A stretch of DNA of 64,000 nucleotides, from NCBI GenBank assembly GCA_031772625.1, contig CM062816.1, forward strand, positions 1,666,203,385 to 1,666,267,384, written 5' to 3'. The notes under the pieces were generated by a model, which was not told the origin of the DNA, did not search any database, and saw nothing but the letters and a program-made list of their open reading frames with translations. The stretch's first letter is position 1; each line of letters opens with the position of its first letter. Below are positions 36,293-54,114 of the stretch, one piece after another. Origin of the DNA: Pinus tabuliformis (lineage: Eukaryota; Streptophyta; Pinopsida; Pinales; Pinaceae). The position numbers and the translations under genes are program-made.

Positions 36293-38955
36293 TGTAATAC
36301 CACTACAAATTTACTTTATGAATTTCACATTAAAACTATGATTGAAATGTTAAGAGGGATAACGACAAAAAAATATTGGTGTAAATATTTATTCTTTTTA
36401 AATTAAAAGAAGAAATTATTTTTGGTATGTTAATCCTCTTGGAAATACGTTCAAGGCTGACATGCGAGGATAAACTCCTAACTGTCAAGAAACAATTAAA
36501 ATCAGTTATGCCTAAAGGGGGTAGGAAAAAAAAGAAGAAGAGAAAATTCTCCTTTTGCCATTATTTAGAGAGAATTTTAGGTACAAACAGACTACCATCA
36601 ATTTGTCATGACTAGAGATAATGAGGTGGTCCTGTAAAAAGAAATATGGGCGATAAAGATAGTTTCTTTTGAATAGAATACTAGTGGGAGAGAAAGAATT
36701 GTTTGGAACCCAAATATTTAGCACAACACTGTTAAAGGGTTTAGGAGGTGAATTAAAAAAAAAATCTCATTGATTATTGACTGAGAGGGGTGGATCTCAG
36801 GGGGAAATAACAAAAAAAGTTTGTTCGAGGTTGGGAGGAATATGGAAGCCTTTAACCTATTTCCTGGAGAAATTTAGATAAGTACTTGAATGATTCGATT
36901 TATGGATAATGGAAATTTTACTAGTCAGACTGTTTTAGGAAAAGCTAGAACAATTGGTTATTGTGAAATTGAAAATAGTTCTAAAAGTACTAATAGTTAA
37001 CTGAAAACTATATTGCTTGCAAATATTTAGGCATAAATTTATTTGTATATGTGTATGCAAATGTTGTATGGTTATTATGTTTGCTACAGGTAAAGGAAAG
37101 TGCCATGCAAAAAAGTCACTATTATCCACAGATGCAGGTTGAATACAAAATATTCTAAAACCAGAATGTGTTCTAAAATACTATATATATATATAAGGCA
37201 AGCTCAGGCCTATTAAGAACAATAATGTTTTCTTAGGCCTAAGTACAGACAGTCCTGGATAGAGGAAATGACAAGGCATAGAAGACCAGAAGCGATCCCT
37301 CATTACAGGGGTCCACTAGGTTTTTGGCCTAGTTGTTGTCTGTAAGCTAAATTTATAGTATTTGCATGCTAGAAAGAGAATTGATATAATACAGTTGGAA
37401 TTTTTTGCAAAGTTATGATATGTGTGTGTGTGTGTGTGTGTAAAAGAAAGACATTGAGTGAAACAAGTAAATTGTGTTGTTGTTTCTTGAAAGTTATTGG
37501 ATGAAATAGCAAAATGCAACAAGAAAAAAATATTAGTGTACAACCATTCATTACATAAAATATTTTCATAATTTATTCTTATAGGCTTGGGCCTTACTTC
37601 TTCAAACCAAAATAAATATATTTTCAAAGCAACCATATTTAGATAACATTCATAATACAATTACATATCAAGATGGAATTATTTTTCTGGAAATTGATAG
37701 TTGCAACCATACATGTCTCATTTGGGCACAAAAATAATTAAATGATAGAATGCAAGAACAACCCTCGAGGGGAGGGCAAAATCCCCATACATTCAATAAG
37801 AAAATTCAGGAGATGTGAAGCAAGCAATTGACAAAACAATGTGCTTCGCGCTTAATAATATTTACAACATTTCCATCGAAGAGGAAGTAGTCTACAACCA
37901 GTCTAAGGCCCTGTCACCAAGGTAAAACCCTATCATATAATATAGCTAACCCTAAAGGATATCGCAGTGCGAAGGACCTAACAGATAGTTAAACGAGTTA
38001 ATAAGCACCTATAGTCGTCAAAGAAAAGAGGAAACAAAGGAATATAAACCTTAGACACCCTTGTTGCAAGTAATCACTCAAAGACCCTTGTCCCCATTGA
38101 AGCATACTTGCGATGAAATTGAGCAGAGTTAATTACTGATCTAAATTTCAAAAATAACTAATTAAAAGGGAAGAAATCAAGAGCCTAGGGTTCGAATAAT
38201 TATACATGTGGATACAGAACAAATTCAATGTATTCCTGCAAGAAAATAGAACAATAGTTAGTCTTCATCAATAAGCCAAAGGAAGAAATATATAAAACCC
38301 TAAAAAATGACAACATCATAGTTAGAGTTTTGGTAATTTACCATGAGAAATATTTCATAATAAACCTGCTAGAATGGCTGGAGTTGAACCAAAAACCCTG
38401 AAAAAGTTTAATTTGTGACCATAAAAACCCTTGACGCAGAGCTATAACACATATAAACACAACTAAGCGATGGTTAAATTGAGAATTGAGAATGAAATCT
38501 AGATAAATTAAAAGAACCCAAAAGAAAATCACAAGAAAATGAAATTTCTGAGGAAAATTACCAAGTATGCGAACCGGGGCCATGCTAAAGTCATGCATGT
38601 GATTGCATTTAGACCCGGAAGGTTTATCCAAGCAAAACCAACCAAAATTTTATAGTAGTTCCTTCAAGAATAGGGTAAGAAGCCACCTTGGTTATAGTAG
38701 GGTTTGAATGGAAATTACAGATCTCTTTTCACAACCGACATAACAACATAATGAAACAATGACGACGAGACTAGGTAGGGTAGTTACCCTAACTTATAAC
38801 CTAATCAACCTTCATTGTTGATCAATCAAGATGACATCTTCACCTTTCAAAATTATAGTTGGCTAGGGTCCATGTGGGCAGTGTGGACCCCAAACCACCC
38901 AAACCATATCCACGGGATGCTCTCCCATGTGGCCATGGATGGGGAGCGTAAGATC
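36293..38955 (+). repeat. 5' LTR of the long-LTR gypsy element
   Basis: Starts TGTAATACCACTA. It is colinear with 43717-46490: shared stretches include GTTAAGAGGGATAA, AAACAATTAAAATC, GGCCTATTAAGAACAATAAT, GGGTCCACTAGGTTT, TTTGCATGCTAGAAAGA, CCTAGGGTTCGAATAA and CTAGGGTCCATGTGGG. The right border is approximate. Confidence 0.8.
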
Positions 38956-39260
38956 AAACTTAAATAAGTGTATGTGTTTACACAGAATAAGAAAATAACT
39001 GTACAGGACAAACAAAGTGGATGAACCACAAGGAGGTACACATATTAAAGGAGAAGAATATGTGTATTTGGGATGACAATTGCAAGTACTCACTAGGGAG
39101 CTATTGAACATGATGAAAAACTTGCAAACAAAGATGGTAAATATATGCGTAGGACATGAACAATTGTTGAAAGCTAGCACTGAACAAGAGTAGCTTATTA
39201 AGTTGATTAATCTGAAAGACATTTATCTATAAGAATTTGACTAATAAATATAATATAAAA
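38956..39260 (+). other. Leader region of the long-LTR gypsy element
   Basis: Between the last clear LTR match and the gag ATG. No primer binding site recognised; part may still be LTR. Confidence 0.45.
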
Positions 39261-42200
39261 ATGGTAGAAATAGTGAGGGATGAGGAAAATAGAGGGGAGA
39301 TATCTAATCAAAAAATTGTTGAGGAGACAAAAGAAAGCAAGGAGGAAAAATCCAAATAAGGGGACGAGCATAGCTCCTAAACAAATTCATACAAATTAGG
39401 GAAGAAGCCCAAAATAGAAATCCACAGAGAATTTGAAAAGGTCATACCCCCAACTTATGATGGGGAGACAAAACAAGAAACTGTGGCATAACTACTTGAT
39501 ATCAATAAATGCTTTCAAGTGTATGACTATTCTACAGAGTTAAAAGGCAAGCTAGCTACTTATCAATTGCAGGGAAAAGCCTCCATGTGGTGGGAGGAAA
39601 TGAAAACAATTCATAATTTAGAATGTAAAGAGGTTAATTGGGAGGAATTCCAACAATTGTTTAAAGGAAAGTATTGGACTGAGCACTATTTTGACGATAA
39701 GGCTAAAGAATTCCATGATGTAAAACTGGGCTAGATGTCGATAAATGAGTTAATAACCAAGTTCACTCACCTTTTACGATGTATTGTACATAAAATAAGA
39801 AAAATAAAAAGTGCAATGCTTTCTAAAATGCCTCCCACTCTCTTTTAAATAGCATATCAAGTACAAAAATCCAAAAGAAATGGATGAAGCCATTAGGAAG
39901 GCTTGAATCTACTATCAATATGCCAAGTAGAGAAATGAAAATTTGGAAAATTGGTCTAATAAGAAGAAGGACATAATGACTCAGGGTGGAAAAGGTGGAA
40001 AATTTGGGACATTTAAACAACTTGGTAAAGGTAGCTAGAACCAGAACTTTAGCAGAAACAAAAATCAAATGCCAAGAATACAGAACCAAACCCCAGTTGG
40101 GTCTAAACAAGAAGAAATCAATAGTAAGGGAGTTAATGAAAAGGATAGGGAATCATTAAAATTTTTGGGTTGTGGAGAACCCCATCTGTTGCGGAACTTC
40201 CTTTATAACACCAGATCTGTGCATAACCTATAAAACCTCCAAGAGATCTCCATTATCAATGATGTTGCTTGAAATATACCATGCCTCAGTGCAACTTTGG
40301 AAGAGTACCAAGCAGAGCATCAATCCACCATGACAAAGATAAAAGGTACTATTTTTAACCAAATTGTTTATGTATTAATAGACCTTGATGCTAGCTTGAG
40401 TTATGTTATCCCTCGGGTTGTAGAAAATTGTAAGTTAAAATATGAAAAATACAAGAATTCATGGTTAGTCTAGCAAGCCACTGAAAAAAAAAAAAAAAAA
40501 AAAAAAAGGAAGAAGAAGAAGTTACTAATTGGGTAAAGGCATGCCCAGTTATATTAAATGGAAATTAGACTACCATAAATTTGAATATACTACCATTAGG
40601 CTCATATGACGTCTTCGTGGGGATGGATTGGCTAATGGGGCATCGGGAAATTGTTATTTTCCTTGATAAACTATCACCTACACATTAGGGAAAGGAGAGA
40701 CTCATATTATAAGGGGCATACCCAAGCCCATTTATATGTGCTAGATATCTGCATTACAGTTAAAGAGGGTTGCAAGGAAGAATGCCAAATTTTTAATATT
40801 CTAGTGGAGGACCACTCATTGAATAAATCAGCTAACTTTGTAAATCAATTGGAAGTTGTTCAAGATTATTAGGATACGTTTCCTAATGAAATTATTGGTT
40901 CACTGCCTAAGACGAAGATCAACTTTTCCATAGAACTAATACCAAGGGAAAAACCGATATTGAAGGCTCCGTATAGCATGAGTGTACTAGAACTGATGGA
41001 GTTGAAGATGTAGTTGTATGAATTACTAAAAAAAGGGTACATCAGATACAATGTGTCACCATGGGGTGTACTAGTCCTTTTTGTTAAGAAAAAAGACATA
41101 ACTTTTAGGATGTGCATTAATTACTATCAGTTGAACAAGCCGACAATTAAAAATAAGTATCCCCTACCCAAAAAAGACGATTTGTTTGATCAAGTCAAGG
41201 CAGCAAATGTGTTCTCTAAACTAGACCTCAGATATGGTTACCACTAGCTAAGAATTAAAGAGGAGACATACCAATGACATACTTTTAAACATGGTATGGA
41301 CATTACAAATTTACAGTATTGCATTTTGGACTTACAAATGCAATTGCTACCTTCATGTGTTTGATGAGCAATGTTTTTAGTAAATTCTTGGATAAGTTCA
41401 TATTAACTTTTATAGATCATATTTTACTCTATTCCAAGACCAGGGAAGAGTACAAGAAACACCTGGAAATAATGCTATATACCTTATGTGAATACCAAAT
41501 ATATGCTAAATTTAGCAAGTGTGAATTTGCCAAGATAAAATAAAATATCTTGGGAATGTAATCTCAAAAGACAGGATAGTCGTGGATCCTGAAAAAGTAA
41601 AGGCCATTCTTGATTGGACAATTCCAAAATATGTGGCAGATATGAGGTAATTTATGGGAATTAATGGTTATTATCACATATTTATAGAGTGTTTATCCAA
41701 GTTAGCATACCCTATAACATCCTTGCAGAAGAAAGGATTAAAATTCATGTGGATGCAAAGATGGCAAGGAATTTTTGAGAAGTTGAAATATTTACTTATT
41801 GTTGTCCATGTGCTAAAAATAACAGTCGTAGATAATGATATTGTGGCATGCACTAAAGCTTGCTTGGAGGGCCTTGGAAGTGTACTCATGTAGGAAGAAC
41901 ACATGGTGGCCTATGAATCCCACAAACTAAGGGAGCATGAAAAAAATTATGTAGCTATGATCTTAAGTTGGCAGAAGTCATCCATGCCCTTAGAATATGG
42001 AGACATTACCTAATTGGGAAGAAATTCACTTTGGTTATGGATCATATAAGTTTAACATATTTCTTCAGCCAACCTAACAGGAATATCAGGTAGGCCAGGT
42101 GGATGGCCTTATTAAGAGAATACAATTACGAAACTAAACACATTAAAGGGAAAGAAAAAAAGGTGGAAAATGTGTTAAGTAGAAGTTTAAAACAAATATG

Positions 42201-43660
42201 TGAGGTGATAGTGAGCAAAAATTAAACATATTTTGTTAAACAAATATAGAAGGAAGTAATAGAAGACCAAAATTATAAGCATATTCATGAAAATATGAGG
42301 AGTGAAGTTGGTCTAAGGAAGCAACTTGATTATTCAATTAATGAAAAGGGATTGTTGGTATACAAAGACAAACTTTATATTCCAAATGTGGATGAAATTA
42401 AAAGATTAATATTGGATGAATACCACTAAAAACCATACACAACACATCCATGATATCAAAAAATGATTATTGCTCTTTAAATTGATTTTTATAGGTCATA
42501 AATGAAGAAATAAGTTGTTGAATACTTGGCAAAGTGTCAGGAATGCCAACTGGTGAAGGAAAAACACCAACATCGAACAAGATTGTTGAATCCTCTACCT
42601 ATACTAGAGTGGATCTGGGAGGTAATATCATTAGATTTTATTATTGGACTACCCATGACAAGGAGGCAACATGAACCTATTATGGTAGTTGTAGACAAGT
42701 TGAATAGCTCTACCCATTTTATACATGTTCAGTCCACATATAGAGTTGCAAAAGTGGCAGAAATATTCATAAGAAATTTTCTGACTTCATGGTGTGCCAA
42801 AGATAGTTATATCAGATAGGGACACAAAATTCACCTGAAATTTTTGGAGAACATGGTTCGTTGGAATGGTATGCAACTAAGATTTAGCACTGCATACCAT
42901 CCACAAACTGATAGGAAAAAATAAGGGTTAATCAATTCCTTGAGGACATGTGACACATGTATGTTATGAACCAACCCACAAAATGGGAGGAATATCTACA
43001 TTTGGTGGATTTCTCCTATAACAATGGTTATCAAATGTCACTCAAGATGAGTCCCTTTGAGGCCTTATATGGAAGGAAATGTCATATTCCTTTAAGTTGG
43101 AGTCGACTTGAGGATAGACTTATGCTAGGGCTAGATCTATTACAGGAAATGGAAGAGATGGTGAAAAGGACTATACAAAATCTAAAAGCAGTGCAAGGCA
43201 GACGTAAGAGTTACATTGATTTAAAAGGATACATAAAGATTTTAAAGTGGGTGAACATGTTTATGTTAAAGTACGACCCAAAAATAGCTCTTAGAAGTTA
43301 GGGAGTTGTTCTAAAATGACCCCTTGATTTTGTGGGTCATTTACGATGTTATCCAAGGTAGGGTCAATGGCCTACCAGCTGGCACTACCAGCCCATATTG
43401 AGATTCATAATGTGTTTCATGTATATATTTTAAAGAAATATATACATGATCAGACTCATATAATTGGTTGGAATTTTGTATAGGTCGAACCAGAAGGAGA
43501 GTTCTAGGTCAAACCACTACAAAGTTTGGACCAGAGGGAGATTATACTCAGAAATCAAGCCATCACCTAGGTTAAAGTGCAATGGAAACACTTTGGTCTT
43601 GAGGAGGCCACATGGGAAATGGAGGATAAGATGAATGAAATATTTCCCATTCTATTCTAA
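39261..43660 (+). pseudogene. gag-pol remnant of the long-LTR gypsy element
   Basis: Starts MVEIVRDEEN. Gag core with GKASMWWEEM and FKGKYWTEHYF at 39540-39720; a decayed knuckle GCGEPHL near 40170; protease changed to LIDLDAS (near 40380) from the usual D-S/T-G; reverse transcriptase [22 protein letters not shown] (41104 on), with FIDH at 41410-41421 instead of FxDD; integrase CQECQLVKEKH near 42536 and LDFIIGLPM near 42630; chromodomain VKVQWKHFGLEEATWE at about 43573-43620. Many stops (for example TAG at 40870, 41245, 41891) and frameshifts. Protease and reverse transcriptase active sites are lost. Confidence 0.88.
40477..40507 (+). repeat. Poly-A run followed by GAA repeats inside the gag-pol remnant
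   Basis: More than 20 A in a row followed by GGAAGAAGAAGAAG. It interrupts the protease-RT linker; probably slippage expansion of a lysine-rich coding tract. Confidence 0.8.
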
Positions 43661-43716
43661 ATATGATGGAAGCCTAAAAACACTAAGGACGATGTTCCTT
43701 TTAAGGGGAGTGGAGA

Positions 43717-46616
<2,900 letters not shown>

Positions 46617-48311
46617 TATATACATATATGAAGTGTGCATTACCAAGACCTTGGTGAGTGCGTATTATACCAAAAGGAACCCCATAACAATGTCATGCAT
46701 ATATAAGTGTTGCGTTGGTGATATATATATCACCTTAAGAGTTTAAAAGTTATTCTCTATTGTTGATAGTGTAAGTGGAAAATAATTGCATGAAGAACAA
46801 GAGGTAAGCCATATAATTACATAAATAAATAGGGACTTTAATTATATAAGTGTTTTTGTATATAGATTTATATATGTGTGTGTGTGTGGGGAAAAGGGTA
46901 GAAAGAACATGGGTATATAATTATAAAGGATAATTTTATATTTAATAATTGAATAGCAAGGGATCTCAGATCTTTGTACCCAGTTCTTAGCATTGATCCC
47001 AAAAAATTTAACAAAGGTACCAAGAGAAAATAAATATGCAAAAAACTTTTGTAATGAATATCATGGGAACTGAATATATATTATAAATGTTACTTGGTTG
47101 TAGTAAGTAAAGTGAGATTTGGTAACCCAAGGAGTGACCTTATACAATGATAGATTATGTAATTGTGGAAGATATTTACCATATAAAAAATAATTAACTA
47201 ATGACAAATTTCTATAACATTTACATTTTTCTTTTGCATTAAATGGGAGATATGTTACATTATTCCCATGTTGTCAATTTCCACCTTTTATCATTTCCAT
47301 TCATGATAATAAAAAAATGTCAAGAGCATAAACATAAATAATTATAATTATCAGTAGTAGGCAAGTCCTTCCCACTTTCCCAATGAACATTCCATACAAC
47401 ATGGAATCCATTAATAACTGTACTATGTTACCAAAAGCATGGTAAGTTCCAATTTCATTTACATACCATTTACACAATCATAATATTTTTAAAGATTAAC
47501 CACTTATCTTGCTAAGATGATGGTTCTCAATTAATGACCTGTCAAACCAAATATCATCATTACGACTTTATTTCATTTTCCCATCTTCCTCATATTCATA
47601 AAATATAGAGTATATATTAGCCATGCACAATTTCAATTAAAGAAAATTCCTTCTCATGCTATTTTCATAACTATCATGTTGTTGTCCATTTTGTTCATGT
47701 GGACCCAACCAGGTCCACCTAGTTGTTTTATCCTATTCTTCTTCCTTCTATTGTCATCCCTCTGATGTACAAAGTTTAATCAGGGTCTTGCACTTATAGT
47801 TGGGTTTTATTTAGCTCTTCTCCATAGCTCCTTTTCTTTCCTTTTCCACACCCAACAACCGACCAAGGCTAGACACAAAAGGCAATAAGAAAGAATGAAA
47901 AACAAAGAAAGACCACAATAGAAATGCATGACAAAAAATGTAGAGCAACATGGCCATCCTCAAAGTCAACAAACAAAACAACAAGAAAATTGTATCCAAC
48001 CATAACAATAAACACATGTAAAACATTCCCTCTACACATCATCCATTAGTCCACAACAAACTCAATCCCTTGAGTTTTGGTGTTCAGTGTGTCCATCACC
48101 AACATATGCACATAATTTTAGTGAGAGTTTTTCCCAAGCTTTATAACAACCTCAAAATTCTAGTACCCTCGTAAATAGTTCAAGAATAGAATTTTACAGT
48201 ATTTCAAAGAGTTTGATGGGATGATCCCTCATCCCTTTTTTCATTACGGTTTGTTGGTCCATGTGCCTAGAGTTCACATGAATTATTCTTATTCTTTTGT
48301 TGTCTACTTGG

Positions 48312-48350
48312 GTAGTCCTTCTTTAAATGCACCTCTCCACATTTCCAACA
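48312..48350 (-). pseudogene. Retrotransposon gag zinc-knuckle relic
   Basis: On the minus strand 13 codons read CWKCGEVHLKKDY, matching the CX2CX4HX4C knuckle of retrotransposon Gag except that the last Cys is Tyr (TGC to TAC). Following residues PSRQQKNKN are basic as in many Gag tails. Upstream and downstream frames are too decayed to assign a superfamily. Confidence 0.5.
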
Positions 48351-51300
48351 TGAAACTAGTGTTTACGAATAAACTTCACCCATAGTAGTGAATTAATTTA
48401 GATTTGATAGACCTACCCAAGGTCTTCCTAGACAAAGGGTGTGTGAATAAAGTGTAGTACAAGGGAAATAAAGCAATCTCAAGCATGCAAACTTGAAGAG
48501 ACAAATAAAGTGGAGAGGCTTATCTTTCCTAGCACGAGGAAATAACTCTATTTGGTGATGCCATCTTGTAGGAGATCTCCTAAAGATCTCAACTCTGGCT
48601 CCTACTTCTGAATAGTTTCACACAAGAGAGAAACCAACAAACCACTATATCCTACAACAACAATTACTACATGCATATATATAAATCCAAAACAAACATG
48701 TAAACATCAATGGAAAACATGTATGAAATGGGGGAAAAGCTTGTAACTTTTTATTATACTAGCCAAATGTACATGAACACACCTTTTGTGGGGTTTGCTT
48801 GAGTCACCTTTTCACCAACACTCACTAATATCTAGACCTATTTTTGCAAGCTTATCATGGAAGTATAATATAGGTTAGCTTTTCAAAAACATTTCGACAT
48901 TGTAACTTTTTCCCCCTTTGTGACTTATGGAGAGCTTGTTTATATATATTTTCCTTAGGAGTGATCACATTGAATCCAAACACTTTCTTGACCATGTCTC
49001 GTGCTTTGATCCTTATCCACTATGAGTGATCAAATATGACCTGATCAAACCTTATCCATGCAAAACTGTGCTATGTTGCTCCAACTTAGTGGCAATGGGG
49101 CATTGTTAGCTCTCTGTTTCTCAAGTAACTCTGACACAGGGTATTGTTGGGCCTAATATTTCTCAGCCAGAACAACAAGCGAGCATTGAATTCTTCAATT
49201 TCACCTTTCTGAAACCTTCTACAAATCACTTTTTAATATACTAACATGGTTGGTGTTTTCCTGCTCTATTGGACCCTAGGGGCATGATTTTTGTGCTATA
49301 ATAGATTCCCCCTAATGTATGAGGTGAAAAGAGTGTCTAGAATACATTAAAATAAAATGGACTAGTGAGTGAGGTGGAGAGGGAGACCACAAACAAAAGA
49401 CTTGTAGAGGCTACGAAAAGTGTAATCAGATACAAAGAAGTACACCCCTGAGGTAGGCATACCCATATTCAATACTGAGAGAATAGAGCATGGGCACCCA
49501 CACAAAATACTACAGTGTCATGTCATCAAGGACTAGTCATAATATAATATAGATCTCTAGCACAATAGCTAGACATACCCATATGTATTAGAATCTTGAA
49601 TAAAATTTTTGTAGATCAAGGAATAGTCATACCCATATTTATTAGAATCTTGAAATAAAAAATTTCACCATTAGAATTTATCATCAATGTCGAATCAATT
49701 CATAGAGAAGAAAGAAAATTCCTCCAATATTAAATTTCCAATTAATGGAAATCAATTCTAGAAATAATTATTATATGCAAAAGTCTCACCAAGTAGGATA
49801 ATTTTTTTTTTTTTATTTACATGTGGATCTGGAACTTTCCCAATGAGTCTATTTAAAATATTTTGATCAAATATATTGAGATATTAAATATCTAGATCCA
49901 AACTTCAATCTTATTTAAATTTTGTTATTACATTCAATATCTACAACATTTCTAGGTCCTTTCTTTTGGTTTGATATGAGATACCAGATATAAAAATGTA
50001 TTTTTGGTATGATTACAAATAGTTATGTATCCTCGAAAAAGTGACATGCAGTGCAATTGAATATTCCTGATGTCTAAACCCACATGTATTTTTCCTGGTA
50101 GTTTATACAAATATATATGGATGCAAGTTCAATCTTCTAAATATCAATTTTCTCGAAAAAATTAAAAGGGTGAGCTTAAATAAATATAAGTTGAAAAGAT
50201 TATAAATAGTGTGGGAAGAACAATCAAGCTGGTCATGGGTATGGATGCTTATTGGCAGTAGGCCATGCTTGTATGGTACCAAGACATCTTTGTCGAGGCT
50301 ATGGATGCTCTCAGGTAGTGAAGAAATATTTGCCAAAAAGAGATGTGGATATTTGAGTATAGTTGAATCTAGCTGAGTCTAATTGAGTCTTGTTGCATTA
50401 CTAACTACTATTGTAGTTTTTATGATCCCAGAAAGGGGGAGGTCCTCATTATGTTACAACAAAATCTAGGACCCAAAAATTATGTAAAATCCTAAGCATC
50501 AAGGGGCTATTCTTGTGAAAATCTACAGGGATGCCCACTATCACCACAATAGTTCTTTCTCTCACTTTTGGTTGCATTTTCTCTAGCTCAAAGGGTGTTT
50601 CCATAAGAGGTAATATTGCTAAGGCTATAGAGTGGATGCACAAGGTGATTTAGTGAAGAGTCGACCTAAGTGAAAAAAGAAATGGATGCAGTATGATGGA
50701 AGAATGATTGATATGAAAATGAAAGATGAAGGAAAGCTCCAAGACCAAGTCACCAATCACATTTTTGGAAAATGGAGTCAAGGAAGCATAAATCAAATTG
50801 GACAATTGCATGAAAAAATGTAGAGAAATAAGGGTTGTTATGCATGCCATAGATAAGGCTTAGCTAGCTAATTTATATTCCAAAAAAATGTGATTGGAAA
50901 GCTAGGTGTACTATTCAAAAATATGGTATGTAGTTGATGTCATGTTAATTTAACAAGAATTAGGTTTATTAGATGCACGACTAACATAATGAAAATAATA
51001 ATATGATGGATAAAATTCTCATATTATAACATCAACAATATAAAGATTTCCTGCAATAGAAATCAACATGTGAAAGAATATGTGCATAATGAAATCATAA
51101 AAAATATGAAAATATACCTTTAATCCTTAATAAGGCTCCAAGTATATGATGTACAAATAATTTCCAAAGGGAGAGCTCCTCAATCTAGCAACCATTGAGA
51201 GAGAGAGAGAGAGACTTTTTATAAAGTGAATCTCTCTCATACAAAAAAAATCATTATTTGGTAGTTAACTCCATAACAAGTAAAATAATAATAATATAAG

Positions 51301-52448
51301 GTTGGAGTAACTAGATCTCTCTTCAATCCTTGTTTGACCTAAACATCATGTAAATGAAGTGGAGCACCAATCCAATTAGAGACTAACTCAACCAAACATC
51401 ACTTGTGGCACCAACTACAATTCCAATTTTTGAAAACACGAGAACTTTGAGTTATCCATTAATATAACAACAATATTGACTTGGTTGCTACATACTAGAC
51501 TCTAGACAATGGTGACAATAAACAAGTTACAAACTTTTATAGATTATTGTGCCATTTAGAACATTCTGATCTTCTATCGAGGAAGAATGGGAAGAAAATT
51601 TTGGAGGCATATTACAATTGAGTGATAAGGGATTTCAAATGCATAAGATAGTGACAATGATGAAAAAACACTACTATTGCCAAAGCTTAAACAAGGTTAA
51701 ATTAATTAGATTGTGCACTATTTGTGTCATTGCTAATTAATCAAGAAGTAGGTTTTATATTATCCTCCACCCATATCATCACTATTCCAAAATTTATCTA
51801 CTATACTTTGATTTTTTTTAATTTCAAGACTTTTTCTCCTTCAACCAGGCCTTAAAACACATTTGGCCAACCTTGAGCCTTGAACCTTGAGCCAGCCTTG
51901 AGCCTTGAACCTTCGGCCAACCTTGATGGAGCCCCATCACCCCACCTTCAAACCAAACATCCCAAAGAGCCCTCCAAGAACCTTATCTTTTACCCGCCAA
52001 CATCCTCTTGTTCCCACCAACATCCCTAAACCTTTAACCCCGCCAACAACCCCTTAACCGCCAACAACCCGAAAGCGATAAACCCCGGAAAAATTGAACA
52101 AAAACTCCTGACTAGAAAATCAACTCCTGACCAGACAATCAACTCCAACCTTTGACCAACCAGCCTTCACGTACTCGTGGATCCCCTTATCATTAGATGC
52201 ACAAGCCTTGCTTCCAACTGATTGGCTGACATTAAAATTTGATCTCCAGACTCTGACACCATCCTAATTATAATTTCAAGGTTTCCTCAATTCCTGACTC
52301 TCACACCCTTAACAAGCCTTCCATCCTTGGCTTAAATTTTTTAGACTTCAACACAGCACATTCCTGCTTAAAGCCAGGGAGTACCACCCCTAGCTTAGAC
52401 CTCTCATCCCTTTGCCATACCCTGACGGGAACCTCCAATTGAAATGCA

Positions 52449-52577
52449 TAATTACATATATAATGAATGCTTGGAATCTCCCTCATTCATCCAGTGGTCA
52501 TGACATATATCATTCATTTCCGACCAAGCCAAGAAGTAAGAGGTTGCATTCATGAGATATATTATATATGTAATTAC
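52449..52577. repeat. Imperfect inverted repeat, arms about 22 bp
   Basis: TAATTACATATATAATGAAT at 52449 on is complementary to the segment ending TATATGTAATTA near 52577, except for about nine extra bases in the right arm. The loop is about 75 bases. Could be a small foldback element or chance in AT-rich DNA; no target duplication seen. Confidence 0.45.
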
Positions 52578-52632
52578 GCTCTCTCGAATCCAATCACCGA
52601 GGCCCGGTAGGCCCCTCCCCCAAAAGAGAGTT

Positions 52633-52668
52633 GCTCCTCTCCTCTCCCTCTCCCTCTCCCTCTCCTCT
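52633..52668. repeat. (CTCTCC)n microsatellite
   Basis: Pyrimidine run made of CTCTCC and CTCCCT units over about 35 bases. Confidence 0.9.
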
Positions 52669-53560
52669 AATTCACTAATTTGCTATTCAATTGATGATTT
52701 CTATATCTATTTTTCTCCTTCAACTAAAATGATCTTTGATAAATCATCAACTTTTATTTTGTTTAATGATATTACTTTCTAATTTTTTTATATACTTATA
52801 TATAATAAATCAAACACACAAATATAATATCCATATAATTTAAACATGACCTCTATCAAACATGGATAAACTCTTTACCACCTCTCAAAGTATAAACCAA
52901 TGTTTTCTACTTCTAAATATCCTAATATATAACAACCACACTTTACTTATATACCAAATATCCTTTAAAAAACTAAAAACAAAATCTCTTAGATTTTTTT
53001 TATTTTTTTTTTCCTTAATTCACCGAGGTGTTTCCTTTTCAAACCTATGCTAGTTTCAAATAACTTGAAAAAAAGCAACAAACAAACTAAAACTACAACC
53101 CATACCACCACATTCTAAAAAGACAAAACATAACCTAGTTCAACTATGACATAATTCATTGCTCATTGAGAGAATTGAAAATGTGAAGGGTAAGATAGCC
53201 GACCAATCACGTCTGTCATCCACCGACGGGAATCAAAATGCCGCTGAAAGGTTATTTGTCATAGCTAATAAATAAACACTTTACACCTTCGTATTGAAGC
53301 CATAAATTTTGAAATATGGCCTCATATCAAATCAGATCAGCTGGATACCTAATGTTTGATCTTATCCTCTCCTTACTTTCTCACGGTGGAGGGTACAAAT
53401 TCTTTTAATATGATGATGAGTGGATACATTTTCTTTGATGGTTATATCATAATTTTGCTATTAAAATCATTAGCATAATTACATAATTACATTTAATTAA
53501 TTAAATGTGGTTGATATATATTAAAGATTTCATTTATATCTATCACACAAATTAATGATA

Positions 53561-53931
53561 AATACATCATAATAATAAAAAATATTAAAATAAAAATATA
53601 ATTATTATTATAATTAATAAAATTATTAATAATTAAATAATATTAATAATTAAAACAATAATTAAATAATTATTAATAATTAGTTAAAAATATAGATAAT
53701 TAATAATTAATAATAATAAATTAATTATTAATTTATATTATTAAATAATAAATAATTATTAAATAAAATATTAAATAATTAATTAATATTGGATAATTAA
53801 ATAATACAATAATATTATTGTTAGTGTTATTATTTAAAAATAATAATACTAAGAATAATATTGTTACTAAAAATATTATTAATAAATAACAAATATTATA
53901 AATTTTATAGTAAATATAGTTAATCACAGTT
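53561..53931. repeat. Extremely AT-rich block
   Basis: Nearly all A and T, built of TAATAATTA and AATATTA words with dyad symmetry, directly left of the satellite array. Could be a boundary or an older satellite remnant; no gene. Confidence 0.8.
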
Positions 53932-54114
53932 TGCCATGATTGATTTTCATATTGAGACAATCTTTTTTGCAATGTGACATTGGATCATCGTTGACCATGG
54001 ATGACCATGGTTGTCACAATGTGACTATGTACCAAAGGATTGTTAAACCCAAGGGATATGAACACTTCGATTGATAAACCCAAGATAATAATATTAAACC
54101 CAATGGATTAATAT

